From assembly GCF_006874425.1 (NCBI RefSeq), contig NZ_VIJZ01000004.1, positions 310,001 to 374,000 of the forward strand: DNA of 64,000 nucleotides, written 5' to 3'. The notes under the pieces were generated by a model. It was not told the origin of the DNA and did not search any database. It worked only from the letters and a program-made list of their open reading frames with translations. Positions 16,342-26,700 of the stretch are shown in pieces; the stretch's first letter is position 1; each line of letters begins with the position of its first letter. Origin of the DNA: Paenibacillus ottowii. Its GTDB lineage: Bacteria; Bacillota; Bacilli; Paenibacillales; Paenibacillaceae. The translations under genes and the position numbers were made by a program.

Positions 16342-16380
16342 AAAAAGTAGCGCTTCACTTCAGTGAGGCGCTACTTTTTT
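16342..16380 (+). terminator. Intrinsic terminator after rpmF
   Basis: GTAGCGC (16347-16353) pairs with GCGCTAC (16368-16374), extended inward by TTCAC/GTGAG and outward by A/T pairs, ending in six or more T. Confidence 0.92.
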
Positions 16381-16382
16381 TA

Positions 16383-16413
16383 TCAGCATGCTTTCTTTTT
16401 GCGTCAGCATGCT
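16383..16413 (+). repeat. 21-bp-period direct repeat upstream of fapR
   Basis: TCAGCATGCT at 16383-16392 and 16404-16413, each with the palindrome AGCATGCT, on the same face of the helix immediately upstream of a -10-like TATACT (16415-16420). The place where a -35 box should be has no good match, so the repeats may be an activator or repressor site. Confidence 0.4.
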
Positions 16414-16423
16414 ATATACTGTT

Positions 16424-16440
16424 TTAGTACCAGGTTCTAA
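16424..16440 (+). promoter_or_regulatory. FapR operator (autoregulation of the fap operon)
   Basis: TTAGTACCAGGTTCTAA is a 17-bp dyad (one mismatch) that fits the FapR box core TTAGTACC-N-GGTACTAA of Bacillus. It begins four bases after the -10-like TATACT, the location expected for repression that is lifted by malonyl-CoA. Confidence 0.85.
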
Positions 16441-16583
16441 GAAAGAAGGTCCCAAGAGGCTCCTTTATACATACAAGAAGACAAACCGGCTTGAAGCTTA
16501 GCCGTTAGAACGTAAAATAACCTGAACTGTCGGCTGAACGGCAGTTTACTGTAGGGAAAGGAGGCGTCACTGATATCGAACGT

Positions 16584-17180
16584 TTGCCGAAGAGACAGAG
16601 GCAGCAACGGCTGACTCAATTAATTGATGATAATCCGTTCGTGACGGATCAGGAATTGACAAGACAATTGAAGGTAAGCATTCAGACTATTCGGCTGGAC
16701 CGAATGGAGCTGGGAATTCCGGAATTGCGGGAGCGGCTAAAGTTGATGGCTGAGCGCTCCTACGATCAGGTTCGTTCCTTGCCTTTACATGAAGTAATCG
16801 GGGACATTGTTGATCTCCAGTTGGATCGAAGCGGTATTTCGATTTTCGAGATCAAAGAGGAACATACCTTTTCACGGACAGGCATTGCACGAGGACATTA
16901 TGTGTTTGCACAGGCCAATTCATTGGCCGTTGCCGTAATTAACGATGAGATAGCATTGACCGCTTCAGCGGATATTCGCTTTGTTCGTCCAGTTCATTTG
17001 GGTGAAAAATGCATTGCCAAGGCATATGTGCGTTCAAATCCAGAACAAAAAGGAAAAGCCAAGGTGGAAGTGTTTGCCTACGTAGGAGAAGAGATGGTAT
17101 TCCAAGGTAACTTTGTTATTTATCGCTCCACGGAGGAAGAGTATAGCGAAGGAGGAAGTCAGCATGCGGATCGCCATTGA
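16584..17180 (+). CDS. fapR: Transcription factor FapR, malonyl-CoA-responsive lipid repressor
   Basis: A 198-residue repressor of fatty acid and phospholipid genes. N-terminal helix-turn-helix (VTDQELTRQLKVSIQTIRLDRMELGIPELRERL, about residues 21-53) and a hot-dog effector domain (FSRTGIARGHYVFAQANSLAVAV, about 95-117) almost identical to the B. subtilis protein. The coordinates use the TTG at 16584, but the ribosome site AAAGGAGG (16557-16564) is 19 bases away. An in-frame ATC at 16575, ten bases from that site, would give three more residues. The 3' end overlaps plsX by 17 bases. Confidence 0.93.
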   Translation: MPKRQRQQRLTQLIDDNPFVTDQELTRQLKVSIQTIRLDRMELGIPELRERLKLMAERSYDQVRSLPLHEVIGDIVDLQLDRSGISIFEIKEEHTFSRTGIARGHYVFAQANSLAVAVINDEIALTASADIRFVRPVHLGEKCIAKAYVRSNPEQKGKAKVEVFAYVGEEMVFQGNFVIYRSTEEEYSEGGSQHADRH

Positions 17181-18156
17181 TGCCATGGGGGGAGATAATG
17201 CCCCTGAGGCGACAGTAGAAGGCGCGTTATCTGCGGCAGCGGAATGGAAAGATACAGACATTACGCTGGTTGGTGACCAGGAACGGATTGAATTGGTTCT
17301 GAACGGCAGGACGCTGCCTACGAATCTCAGCATTCGCCATGCGTCCGAAACGATAGATGCGCAAGACGAGCCTGTAAAGGCCGTACGGCGTAAAAAGGAT
17401 GCCTCGATGGTCGTAGCTGGTCGAATGGTTAAGGAAGGCGAAGCGGATGCCATGATATCCGCAGGTAATACAGGCGCTCTAATGACTACAGGATTGCTGG
17501 TGGTTGGTAGAATGGAGGGCATTGAGCGTCCGGCTCTCGCGCCGATGATACCGACGATTGACGATCAAGGTATTTTAGCGCTGGACTTGGGGGCCAATAT
17601 GGATGCCAAGCCTGAACATCTTGCTCAGTATGCACTCATGGGGAGCTTGTACCGTCAGAAAGTTCACGGTCTGGCTTCTCCAAGGGTAGGGCTGCTGAAT
17701 GTTGGGACTGAAGCTGGAAAGGGCAATGAACTGACAAAGTTGGCATTCCCTCTCATTGAGCAGCTACCTGTCAATTTTGTGGGGAATGTTGAATCTAGAG
17801 ATGTGTTAACCGGGAATTGTGATGTACTGGTGTGCGACGGATTCGCCGGTAATATTATGCTAAAATCGCTGGAGGGAACAGCTGGAGCGATATTTTCTCT
17901 CCTTAAAGAGCAGTTCACCAAATCCTTAAAGACCAAGCTGGCGGCAGCCTTGATTATGCCAGAACTTCGGGGTCTGAAAGGGAAAATGGATTATAAAGAG
18001 CACGGCGGGGCCCCTTTGTTGGGGTTGAGCGGACTCGTCTTAAAAAGTCACGGTTCGTCTGATGGCACTGCCGTCAAAAATGCGGTTAGACAGGCTCGCA
18101 CGGCCTTACAAAACCGGTTGGTGGAAAGTATATCTAAGGAAATCAGCAGGAAGTGA
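17164..18156 (+). CDS. plsX: Phosphate acyltransferase PlsX
   Basis: A 330-residue enzyme that converts acyl-ACP to acyl phosphate, the acyl donor for PlsY. Start ATG after GAAGGAGGAAGTCAGC, inside the fapR 3' end. Family signatures: MRIAIDAMGGDNAP at the N-terminus, ISAGNTGALM near 100, and GFAGNIMLKSLEG and EHGGAPLLGL in the C-terminal half. It shares the fapR promoter and so is controlled by FapR. The stop overlaps fabH (GTGA). Confidence 0.97.
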   Translation: MRIAIDAMGGDNAPEATVEGALSAAAEWKDTDITLVGDQERIELVLNGRTLPTNLSIRHASETIDAQDEPVKAVRRKKDASMVVAGRMVKEGEADAMISAGNTGALMTTGLLVVGRMEGIERPALAPMIPTIDDQGILALDLGANMDAKPEHLAQYALMGSLYRQKVHGLASPRVGLLNVGTEAGKGNELTKLAFPLIEQLPVNFVGNVESRDVLTGNCDVLVCDGFAGNIMLKSLEGTAGAIFSLLKEQFTKSLKTKLAAALIMPELRGLKGKMDYKEHGGAPLLGLSGLVLKSHGSSDGTAVKNAVRQARTALQNRLVESISKEISRK

Positions 18157-19154
18157 GTGACGATATGAATAAATTACGGCCGGTTGGTGTTATCGGAACA
18201 GGGAAATACGTACCTGAGAAAATTCTGACTAATAAAGATCTGGAAGAAATTGTCGAAACGAGTGATGAGTGGATTGTCAGCCGTACAGGGATTCAGGAGC
18301 GCCATATTGCTGCTCCAGAGCAGGCTACATCTGATTTGGCATATGAAGCAGCAGTTAAGGCATTGGAATCTGCGGGTATGACGGCACAGGATTTGGACCT
18401 GATTATTGTAGCTACGGTTACACCGGATATGGCATTTCCGTCAACTGCTTGTATTCTTCAAGATAAGTTGGGTGCCAAAGGTGCAGCGGCCTTTGATTTG
18501 TCAGCTGCATGCTCGGGTTTTGTGTACGGGCTGGCTACGGCAACGAGCTTCATTAAGACAGGGATTTATAATAATGCGTTAATCATTGGTGCAGACTGTC
18601 TTTCCCGGATTACAGATTATACGGACCGCAATACCTGCGTTCTTTTTGGAGATGGAGCAGGAGCTGTAGTGATTGGTGAAGTACCTGAAGGCAGAGGATT
18701 CCAATCCTTTGATCTTGGAGCTGAAGGCGCTGGAGGCACCTTGCTCAAGTTGGAAGCTGGGGGCTCACGTTTGCCTGCGAGTACCGACACACTGGAAAAT
18801 AAACAGCACTATATTTACATGAACGGACGCGAAGTGTTCAAGTTCGCAGTTCGCGTTATGGGAACAGCAACGGTTGATGTGTTGGAGAAAGCTGGGATGT
18901 CCAAAGACGACATTGATCTGTTTGTCCCGCATCAAGCCAATATTCGTATCATCCAATCAGCAATGCAACGCCTGGATTTGCCTGAGGAAAAGGTAGTTAT
19001 TAATGTTAATAAATATGCAAATACATCCGCAGCATCTATTCCTCTCGCTCTTGTGGAAGCAGCTGAGGAAGGCCGCATGAAGGAAGGCGACCGTGTACTC
19101 ATGGTGGGCTTTGGCGGCGGTTTGACTTGGGGTGCGTCGGTTCTTATCTGGTAA
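18153..19154 (+). CDS. fabH: 3-oxoacyl-ACP synthase III
   Basis: Initiating condensing enzyme of type II fatty acid synthesis, joining acetyl- or branched acyl-CoA to malonyl-ACP. 333 residues from the GTG that overlaps the plsX stop (GTGA); an ATG at 18165 (329 residues, NKLRPVGVIGTGKYVPEK) with AGGAAGTGA upstream is equally possible. Catalytic triad: Cys in DLSAACSGFVYG, His in VPHQANIRI, Asn in NKYANTSAASIP. In B. subtilis the fabH genes lie outside this operon; here fabH is inserted between plsX and fabD. Confidence 0.97.
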   Translation: MSDDMNKLRPVGVIGTGKYVPEKILTNKDLEEIVETSDEWIVSRTGIQERHIAAPEQATSDLAYEAAVKALESAGMTAQDLDLIIVATVTPDMAFPSTACILQDKLGAKGAAAFDLSAACSGFVYGLATATSFIKTGIYNNALIIGADCLSRITDYTDRNTCVLFGDGAGAVVIGEVPEGRGFQSFDLGAEGAGGTLLKLEAGGSRLPASTDTLENKQHYIYMNGREVFKFAVRVMGTATVDVLEKAGMSKDDIDLFVPHQANIRIIQSAMQRLDLPEEKVVINVNKYANTSAASIPLALVEAAEEGRMKEGDRVLMVGFGGGLTWGASVLIW

Positions 19155-19235
19155 TTAAGTGCAATTTTTGATATAATATTGAATTTGACTAGTGTTTTAC
19201 AGTAGAAGTATGGGAAACAGAGAGGTGCATGCACG

Positions 19236-20177
19236 ATGGGCAAAACGGCATTTATATTTCCTGGTCAGGGTTCACAAGCGGTAGGTATGGCTAAAGATGC
19301 TTATGAAGCAGTTCCAGCCGCAACAGAAGTATTTCGTAAAGCAGACGAACGTTTGGGTTTCGCGCTAAGTACACTGATATTTGAAGGGCCGGACACAGCC
19401 TTGAAGCAGACATCCAATACGCAGCCTGCACTGTTAACGGCGAGCATTGCGTTGTATGAAGCGTTCAAGGACAAGGGCATTCGTCCTGATTATGTAGCTG
19501 GGCACAGTCTAGGAGAGTACAGCGCGCTAGTGGCTTCCGGTGTTCTCACATTCGAGGATGCGGTTGAGACTGTTCGTGCACGTGGTCAGTTTATGGAACA
19601 AGCCATTCCTGATGGACAAGGTGGGATGGCTGCTGTGCTGGGAGCTGATCGTGAAGCATTGGCCGTATTGTGCCGTGATATCACAGAATCTGGTCAACTG
19701 GTTGAATTGGCTAACATCAACTGTCCCGGACAAATTGTTGTATCGGGTACAAAGGCGGGCGTAGCTGCTGTCGCTGAGCGTGTGAAGGAAGCAGGCGGCA
19801 AGCGTGCTATCACTTTGGAGGTCAGCGGTCCTTTTCACTCCTCCTTGATGAAGGAGGCAGCGGACAAGCTCTCTACTAAATTGGAGACTGTGAAATTTGC
19901 CGAAGCTCAGGTTCCGGTGGTGACCAATGTAACAGCAAAACCTGTCCGTGAGGGAAGTGAAATTCGCCAACTATTGGTGGAACAGGTCTATTCCCCGGTG
20001 CTATGGGAAGACAGTGTAGCATGGCTACTGGAACAAGGTGTGGACACCTTTGTGGAGTTTGGACCAGGTAGTGTCTTGACCGGACTGGTTAAAAAGATTG
20101 ACAAAACGGTAAAGCTGTATAATATAAGTAGCCTGGAGTCGTTCGCTTCTGTAACAGAAGCCTTGGAAGCCCGCTAA
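19236..20177 (+). CDS. fabD: Malonyl-CoA:ACP transacylase
   Basis: A 313-residue enzyme loading malonate onto ACP. ATG after AGAGAGGTGCATGCACG. N-terminal FIFPGQGSQAVGMAKD, nucleophile Ser in GHSLGEYSALVA (about residue 91), Arg in VRARGQFMEQA, and catalytic His in VSGPFHSSLMK. An 81-base gap before it carries TATAAT (19172-19177) with a poor -35, perhaps an internal promoter. Confidence 0.98.
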   Translation: MGKTAFIFPGQGSQAVGMAKDAYEAVPAATEVFRKADERLGFALSTLIFEGPDTALKQTSNTQPALLTASIALYEAFKDKGIRPDYVAGHSLGEYSALVASGVLTFEDAVETVRARGQFMEQAIPDGQGGMAAVLGADREALAVLCRDITESGQLVELANINCPGQIVVSGTKAGVAAVAERVKEAGGKRAITLEVSGPFHSSLMKEAADKLSTKLETVKFAEAQVPVVTNVTAKPVREGSEIRQLLVEQVYSPVLWEDSVAWLLEQGVDTFVEFGPGSVLTGLVKKIDKTVKLYNISSLESFASVTEALEAR

Positions 20178-20228
20178 AAGTATTAATGATTGCCTTTACG
20201 GGTTAAATACTTGCAAGGGAGGACTATG

Positions 20229-20978
20229 ATGTCTAAGCCATTAAGTGGAAAAACAGCGCTGGTTACAGGAGCATCGCGTGGAATTGGTCGTAGTATTGCA
20301 CTGGCGCTGGCTGAAGCAGGCGCTAATGTTGCGGTAAACTATGCTGGTAGTGAAGCGGCTGCGACTGAGGTAGCAGAATTGATTCGTGCCAAAGGCGTGG
20401 AAGCTATTACAGTTCAAGCTAATGTCGGGCGTGCTGAAGAAGCTGACCAGCTAATCAAGGATGTGATTGAGGCTTGGGGCAAGATTGACATCCTGGTGAA
20501 TAATGCTGGCATAACAAGAGATAATTTAATCATGCGCATGAAAGAAGAGGAATTCGATCAGGTGATCGAAACAAATCTTAAGGGTGTGTTTAATTGTCTC
20601 AAGGCGGCCACACGCCCGATGATGAAGCAGCGTTCCGGCCGAATTATCAATATTTCTTCTGTTGTCGGTGTACTTGGCAATGCAGGACAAGCCAACTATG
20701 TTGCTGCTAAAGCGGGAGTGATTGGGCTTACCAAATCCTCCGCTAGAGAGCTTGCCTCAAGAGGGATTACAGTGAACTGTGTGGCTCCTGGATTCATTGA
20801 TACTGAAATGACGCAGGTGCTGGCTGATGATTTGCGTGACAATATGCTTAGCGGTATTCCGCTGGCCCGTCTTGGACGGCCTGAGGAAATTGCTGATGTG
20901 GTGCTCTTCTTGGCCTCGGATGCTTCCTCATATATGACGGGCCAGACCTTGCATGTGGATGGCGGCATGTATATGTAG
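20229..20978 (+). CDS. fabG: 3-oxoacyl-ACP reductase
   Basis: A 249-residue NADPH-dependent short-chain dehydrogenase reducing beta-ketoacyl-ACP. Of two tandem ATGs (20226, 20229) the second has the better distance (six bases) from GGGAGG. Cofactor motif [14 protein letters not shown] at about residue 90, catalytic Ser in [11 protein letters not shown] and YVAAK. The stop codon lies in the loop of a 19-bp hairpin (20951-20999). Confidence 0.97.
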   Translation: MSKPLSGKTALVTGASRGIGRSIALALAEAGANVAVNYAGSEAAATEVAELIRAKGVEAITVQANVGRAEEADQLIKDVIEAWGKIDILVNNAGITRDNLIMRMKEEEFDQVIETNLKGVFNCLKAATRPMMKQRSGRIINISSVVGVLGNAGQANYVAAKAGVIGLTKSSARELASRGITVNCVAPGFIDTEMTQVLADDLRDNMLSGIPLARLGRPEEIADVVLFLASDASSYMTGQTLHVDGGMYM

Positions 20979-20999
20979 TTCATGCTGCCATCCACATGC
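20951..20999 (+). repeat. 19-bp hairpin across the fabG stop codon
   Basis: Left arm 20951-20969 and right arm 20981-20999 pair over 19 positions with one G-U pair; the 11-base loop contains the TAG of fabG. No T run follows, so it is not an intrinsic terminator. It could be an mRNA stability or processing element between fabG and acpP. Confidence 0.6.
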
Positions 21000-21086
21000 C
21001 CCGATGAAGAGTGGTTGATGAAAACTCTCTTCTATGGCATTTTAATTGTAATTTTCGTATAATACCATAAGGAGGAGGTGAGCCGG

Positions 21087-21320
21087 ATGTCCGATGTATT
21101 GGAGCGCGTAAAACGCATTGTCGTTGACCGTTTGGGAGCCGACGAAGCCGAAGTTACACTTGAAGCATCTTTTAAAGATGATTTAGGCGCTGATTCTCTC
21201 GATGTAGTTGAATTGGTTATGGAATTGGAAGATGAGTTTGATATGGAAATCTCTGATGAAGATGCAGAGAAAATTACAACTGTAGGTGAAGTTGTAAAGT
21301 ACATACAATCTCATACCTAA
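21087..21320 (+). CDS. acpP: Acyl carrier protein
   Basis: A 77-residue acidic protein that carries acyl chains on 4'-phosphopantetheine at Ser37 of the LGADSLD motif. The ATG at 21087 is eight bases after GGAGGAGG; a GTG at 21078 overlaps that site. A perfect TATAAT at 21058-21063 upstream hints at its own promoter, although the -35 region is weak. Confidence 0.98.
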   Translation: MSDVLERVKRIVVDRLGADEAEVTLEASFKDDLGADSLDVVELVMELEDEFDMEISDEDAEKITTVGEVVKYIQSHT

Positions 21321-21332
21321 TTCATGTCATCA

Positions 21333-21362
21333 AAAGTCCCGTTCTGTTACAGGCGGGACTTT
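21333..21362 (+). terminator. Possible partial terminator after acpP
   Basis: AAAGTCCCG (21333-21341) and CGGGACTTT (21354-21362), 12-base loop. The T run is interrupted (TTCTCCT), so it may terminate only part of the transcripts before fabF. Confidence 0.6.
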
Positions 21363-21381
21363 CTCCTAATTATACAGATTG

Positions 21382-21472
21382 AACTAAAGACGGAATTGCC
21401 GCATGTTTTTGAGTTTGGCTCAGCTTCACTTTGTCGAAGGCTGAGTATAATGCGGCATTACTAACTTTAGTT
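21382..21472 (+). repeat. 91-base fold-back element between acpP and fabF
   Basis: Three nested stems on one axis: AACTAAAG/CTTTAGTT (21382-21389, 21465-21472), TGCCGCAT/ATGCGGCA (21397-21404, 21450-21457) and CTCAGC-TTC/GAA-G-GCTGAG (21419-21427, 21436-21445) with an eight-base loop. No immediate T run. It may be a leader RNA for fabF or a small non-autonomous repeat with terminal inverted repeats. Confidence 0.5.
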
Positions 21473-21548
21473 GATTCTATATTATTTTTGTACACAAGCG
21501 TGCGCGATCTAAAAATACAATTTGCAGTAGACATAGAGGTGATTATCT

Positions 21549-22787
21549 TTGAAACAACGAGTTGTCATAACAGGAATGGGTGTAATCACTTCGCTGGGAC
21601 AGGATTTGAGTACATTATGGGATAATCTGATGGCTGGAAAATCTGGTATCAGTAAAATCGAAGCTTTCGATACAAGTGATTACACTACGAAAATAGCCGC
21701 TTCCATTAAAGATTTTAATCCAGAGGATTATATTGATCGCAAGGATGCGCGTAAAATGGACCGCTTTGTGCAGTTCGCAGTTGCTGCTAGTAAAATGGCG
21801 CTTGAGGATAGCAAACTCGTAATCGGAGAAAATGTCGATGCCGAGCGCGTGGGTGTATCTGTTGGTTCTGGTATTGGTGGATTGGGTACTTGGGAAGATC
21901 AACACAATGCATTGATCGAAAAGGGACCTAAACGCGTAAGCCCTTTCTTCATCCCGATGATGATTGCGAATATGGGTTCCGGCCAAGTTTCGATTTCACT
22001 CGGTGCTAAGGGTCCTAATACATCGCCGGTTACGGCTTGTGCCACAGGCAGTCATGCCATTGGTGACTCTTTCCGCATGATTCAGCGCGGTGACGCTGAC
22101 GCTATGATTTGCGGAGGTGCCGAAGCAACGATTCGCCCGATTGGTATTGCTGGATTTTGCTCCATGCGAGCGATGTCCACGCGTAACGATGAGCCGGAAA
22201 AGGCAAGTCGTCCATTTGATACCGAACGAGACGGGTTTGTTATGGGTGAAGGCTCTGGTGTTCTGGTTCTGGAATCGTTGGATCATGCTTTGAAGCGTGG
22301 CGCACATATTTACGGCGAAGTGATTGGCTATGGCCTTTCTGGCGATGCCCATCATATGACAGAGCCTGATCCAGAGGGAGCGGCACGTTGCATAAGAATG
22401 GCGATCCGTGATGCTGGATTGAATCCTGAAGATATCGATTATATCAATGCGCACGGTACATCTACACCAGTTGGTGACAAATCGGAAACAGAAGCAGTCA
22501 AGAAAACGCTTGGAGAGCATGCCTATAAGGTAGCGATCAGCTCGACCAAGTCGATGACAGGGCATTTGCTAGGTGCAGCGGGTGGCGTTGAAGCTGTAAT
22601 CTGTGGTCTTGCGCTTCAACATCAGACGATCCCGCCAACGATTAATTTGGATAATCAAGACCCTGCTTGCGATCTTGATTATGTACCTAATACGCCAAGA
22701 AAAGCGGATCTGAATGTGGTAATGTCCAATTCCTTTGGTTTTGGCGGACACAATGCTACGGTTATTTTAAAAAAATATGAAGCGTAA
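21549..22787 (+). CDS. fabF: 3-oxoacyl-ACP synthase II
   Basis: A 412-residue elongating condensing enzyme. Start TTG at 21549 after AGAGGTGATTATCT, matching the family start [11 protein letters not shown]. Catalytic Cys in [12 protein letters not shown] (about residue 163), His in [11 protein letters not shown] and His in [13 protein letters not shown]. Followed 12 bases later by rnc. Confidence 0.98.
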   Translation: MKQRVVITGMGVITSLGQDLSTLWDNLMAGKSGISKIEAFDTSDYTTKIAASIKDFNPEDYIDRKDARKMDRFVQFAVAASKMALEDSKLVIGENVDAERVGVSVGSGIGGLGTWEDQHNALIEKGPKRVSPFFIPMMIANMGSGQVSISLGAKGPNTSPVTACATGSHAIGDSFRMIQRGDADAMICGGAEATIRPIGIAGFCSMRAMSTRNDEPEKASRPFDTERDGFVMGEGSGVLVLESLDHALKRGAHIYGEVIGYGLSGDAHHMTEPDPEGAARCIRMAIRDAGLNPEDIDYINAHGTSTPVGDKSETEAVKKTLGEHAYKVAISSTKSMTGHLLGAAGGVEAVICGLALQHQTIPPTINLDNQDPACDLDYVPNTPRKADLNVVMSNSFGFGGHNATVILKKYEA

Positions 22788-22799
22788 GGGGTCAGTTCG

Positions 22800-23498
22800 T
22801 TGAGTGGAGACTTGAAGCAATTACAGCAGAAACTTCATATTCAATTCAACAATCGGCAGCTTCTGAAGCAGGCCTTTACGCACGCTTCCTACGTAAACGA
22901 ACATCGATTCAGTCAGCATGCAGATAATGAGCGTTTGGAATTTTTGGGTGACGCTGTTCTGGAACTGACGGTGTCTGAGCAATTGTACAATCAGTACCCT
23001 AACCGGCCCGAAGGCGAACTAACCAAGTTGCGTGCAGCTATTGTCTGTGAGCCTTCTTTGGTGAAGTTTGCTGTCGGGCTTGAGTTCGGGCAGTATGTAC
23101 TGCTTGGAAAAGGTGAAGAGCTGACAGGCGGACGTACTCGTCCGGCTCTGTTGGCTGATGTGTTCGAGGCGTTCGTAGGCGCGCTTTATTTGGATCAAGG
23201 TCTAGAAGCCGTCCGGTCGTTTCTGGAACGTTATATTTTTCCTCAAATTGTATTAAACGGTAAGCTTCAGATGAGTGATTTCAAAACAGAGCTTCAGGAA
23301 CTGACGCAGCATCATAACATGGGGATGCTTGAATACAAGATTGTCGAGGAACGCGGACCTGCCCATGAGCGCGAGTTTGTAGCCGAGGTATATATGGACA
23401 GCGAACGGCTGGGGGCAGGTACAGGACGCTCCAAAAAAGAAGCTGAGCAGCAAGCGGCGGCAGTTGCTTTAAACCGTTTGAAGCTGGCGGAATCGTAA
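22800..23498 (+). CDS. rnc: Ribonuclease III
   Basis: A 232-residue double-strand-specific endonuclease for rRNA and mRNA processing. Start TTG at 22800 after AAGGGGTCAGTTCG. Catalytic domain motif [14 protein letters not shown] with Glu44 and Asp51, second acidic site in [13 protein letters not shown], and a C-terminal double-stranded-RNA-binding domain (about residues 158-228, [18 protein letters not shown]). Strong terminator downstream. Confidence 0.97.
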   Translation: MSGDLKQLQQKLHIQFNNRQLLKQAFTHASYVNEHRFSQHADNERLEFLGDAVLELTVSEQLYNQYPNRPEGELTKLRAAIVCEPSLVKFAVGLEFGQYVLLGKGEELTGGRTRPALLADVFEAFVGALYLDQGLEAVRSFLERYIFPQIVLNGKLQMSDFKTELQELTQHHNMGMLEYKIVEERGPAHEREFVAEVYMDSERLGAGTGRSKKEAEQQAAAVALNRLKLAES

Positions 23499-23547
23499 TC
23501 GGTACCTGAGCGGCCCGAACGGGTGACGCAAGCAGAGGACACAAAGT

Positions 23548-23616
23548 AAGAGCAAAGGGCAGTCCGCGGGGAGTCCCGGCCCGTAATGGCGAATGGACTG
23601 CGTTTTGCTCTTTTTT
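23548..23616 (+). terminator. Intrinsic terminator after rnc
   Basis: AAGAGCAAA (23548-23556) plus GCAGTCC (23559-23565) pair with GGACTGC (23595-23601) plus the following TTTTGCTCTT, then a run of T to 23616. A GC-rich 29-base loop may form an inner stem. Confidence 0.85.
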
Positions 23617-23752
23617 CGTGGCTTAACTGCTGTAACGTGAGCGTCGATACTGTGCTTTTTTCAAATTATTTTTATGCTAGAATAGGGATAATTCATTCAT
23701 CAGGTCAATGGAGTTGTACAAGCATATTTGAATGTTAGAGGTGAGATTAAGC

Positions 23753-26700
23753 ATGTTTTTAAAGCGCATTGAGCTGGCGGGCTTCAAATCGTTTGCAGAT
23801 AAAACGGAAATGGAATTTGTCCGCGGCATTACGGCAGTCGTCGGACCCAATGGAAGCGGGAAAAGTAATATTTCCGACGGAATTCGTTGGGTGCTGGGCG
23901 AACAGAGTGCCAAATCACTGCGTGGCGGCAAGATGGAGGACATTATTTTTGCAGGTAGTGATGCCCGTAAGGCTGTTAACTACGGTGAAGTATCGCTCAC
24001 GCTGGATAATGAAGATCAGGCGTTGCCTCTGGATTTTGGTGAAGTGACGGTAACGCGACGTGTGCATCGGAGTGGGGATAGTGAATATTTCATTAATCGG
24101 CAATCATGCAGACTTCGAGATATTACAGAGCTGTTTATGGATACAGGCATTGGTAAAGAAGCTTATTCAATTATTGGACAAGGACGTATTGAAGAAATTT
24201 TAAGTACCCGATCTGAGGATCGACGGGGTATTTTTGAGGAAGCCTCGGGTATCGTAAAATATAAATCACGTAAAAAAGATGCAGTTCGCAAGCTGGATGA
24301 TACAGAGCAAAATCTGCTACGTATTCACGATTTGGTGACTGAACTTGAGGATCAGATTGGGCCTCTTAAGGAGCAATCTGAAAAAGCAATTCATTTTAAA
24401 GAGCTGCGCAGTGAATTAAAATCAAAAGAAATTTCGATGTACGTCCACCGAATTGAACAGATTCATACTTCGTGGAGTGATGCGACTTCCAAACTGGCTT
24501 TGTTGCAGCAGGAGCAGCTTCAATTGTCTACTGTGGTGTCCCGCCACGATGCAATGCTGGAAAATGACCGTAATGAATTACGGCAACTGGAAGAGCAAGT
24601 AGAACGTCTGCAAAGAGAACTACTGCAATACAGTGAAGCTACGGAAAAAAGTGAAGGCTATGGTGAATTGCTCAAAGAACGTACACGTAATTTGGAGGCC
24701 AATCGGGAACAATTGATTTTATCCCTCAGCACAAGCGAATCACGACATTCCGAACGCAAAAGTGAACTGGATCAACTGAATGAGAAGCTGTCAGCGCTGA
24801 ATGTTGAGCTGGACGAGTTGCGTGCGCGACTGTCTGACGAAGAGGCCAAACTGATTGGCGTCACAGGTGGAATCAGCCAGGAGCAGGAAGAAAGCCTAAA
24901 GGGTGGCCTGCTGGAGCTGATGAACCAGATGGCGCAGGCGCGTAACGAAATTCGTTATACCGACCAACAGAAGGAAGCGTTGGAACGTCGAGTGAATCGC
25001 GTAAGTGATGAATCTGGCAAATGGGAAGCCCAGAAAGCCGAACTTGAACAGCGCAAAAAAGGATTGGAAGCGGCGATTCAGAAGCTTGGACAGGAAATTA
25101 GCAGTTTGCGCAGTGGCTATATTCAGGGAAGTGAACAGTACCAGGCCCTGCAAAAACTACTGGAAGAAAACCAGGGCACAGTTCGTAAATGGGAACAAAA
25201 AAGAGAAGCTCAAATTTCACGTCGAGATACGATGAAAGAAATGCAGGATGACTTTGACGGCTTCATGCTTGGAGTTAAAGAGGTATTAAAAGCTTCACGC
25301 AAAGGAACTTTGTACGGTGTGCATGGAGCAGTAGCAGAGCTGATTCGGGTACCTGAGCAATTAGAACAGGCGATGGAAACTGCTTTGGGCGCTTCAGTTC
25401 AGCATATTGTGATGGAAAATGAATCGGTATCCAGACAGGCGATCAGTTTTCTAAAGCAACGTCAACTGGGCAGAGCGACATTCTTGCCAATGGATGTTAT
25501 CCGCCCACGTCAGATCGGTGCAGGGGAACGCCAAATTGTAGAAAGCGCTGAAGGCTTTGTCGGAATCGGTGCAGATCTTATTCAGTACGATGATCGATAT
25601 GCCGGAATTATAGGCAGTCTCTTGGGGAATGTGGTCATTGCTCGTACGTTGGAAGATGCCAATCGTATTGCTGCCCGCTGCCAGTATAGATATCGTGTTG
25701 TTACGCTGGAAGGCGATGTAGTCAATGCAGGCGGTTCCATGACTGGGGGGAGCCAGTTCAAGAAAAATGCTAATCTGCTAGGTCGTAAACGTCAGCTAGA
25801 TCAGTTGGATCAAGACATTCTGGATACGGAACAGCAAATTGCCAGGTTGCGTCAGAGTGCAATAGATACCAAACGACAGCTGGAGGAGACGCAGACCCGT
25901 CTGGACGAACTGCGCCAGGGCGGCGATGTGAAGCGGACCGAAGAGCAGCAAATGGCAATGGAACTCAAACAACTTGAGCATGAACTTCGTCATGTTCTGG
26001 AACAGGTAGCTGCGTCTGGTCAGGAGAAAAAAGGCTTTGATCAGGAAATCAAGGAGCTGGAAACTTCCCGTGCAGAAGCGCTGGTCAAGTTGGCTGCGTT
26101 GGAAGAAGAAGAGAAGAAAACGCATCAGGCCATTCACGCTGCCGAATTTGCGCGTAAAGCGAATGAATCAGCTAAAGAGCAACTGCAGGGAGAACTCACG
26201 AATCTCAAGGTAAGAGAAGGCAAGCTTGACCAAGAGCGCTTTTCATTGGAAGAGCAGATTCGCAGATTGCGTGGAGATTATGATACCCTTGGTAAAGATT
26301 CAAGACAAAATAAGACCTTGCTTGCTTCCATTGAAGCAGATCTGCTCACTAATGAGCAGGAGACCGTTAAGCAGATTGAGAATCTCAATCAATATCGGTT
26401 GAAAAAGGAAGAAGCTTCACAGCAATTGGACCTCAAGCGGGCTGCACGCAGCAGCTTGTCCAAAAAACTGGAAGTAGCTGAGAATGATACGAAAGAACAG
26501 CGAATCCAGCTTAAGTCGGTGGAGGAACAACTCCGTCAAACGGAAATTGGAGTAAACCGACTTGATGTGGAACTGGAAAATGTTTTGAAAAAATTGAGTG
26601 ATGATTATGAACTCAGCTATGAACTGGCGAAACAGCGTTACCCTATACCGGAAGATATTGAAGGTACGCAGAGTGAGGTGGAAAGACTCAAACGCGGGAT

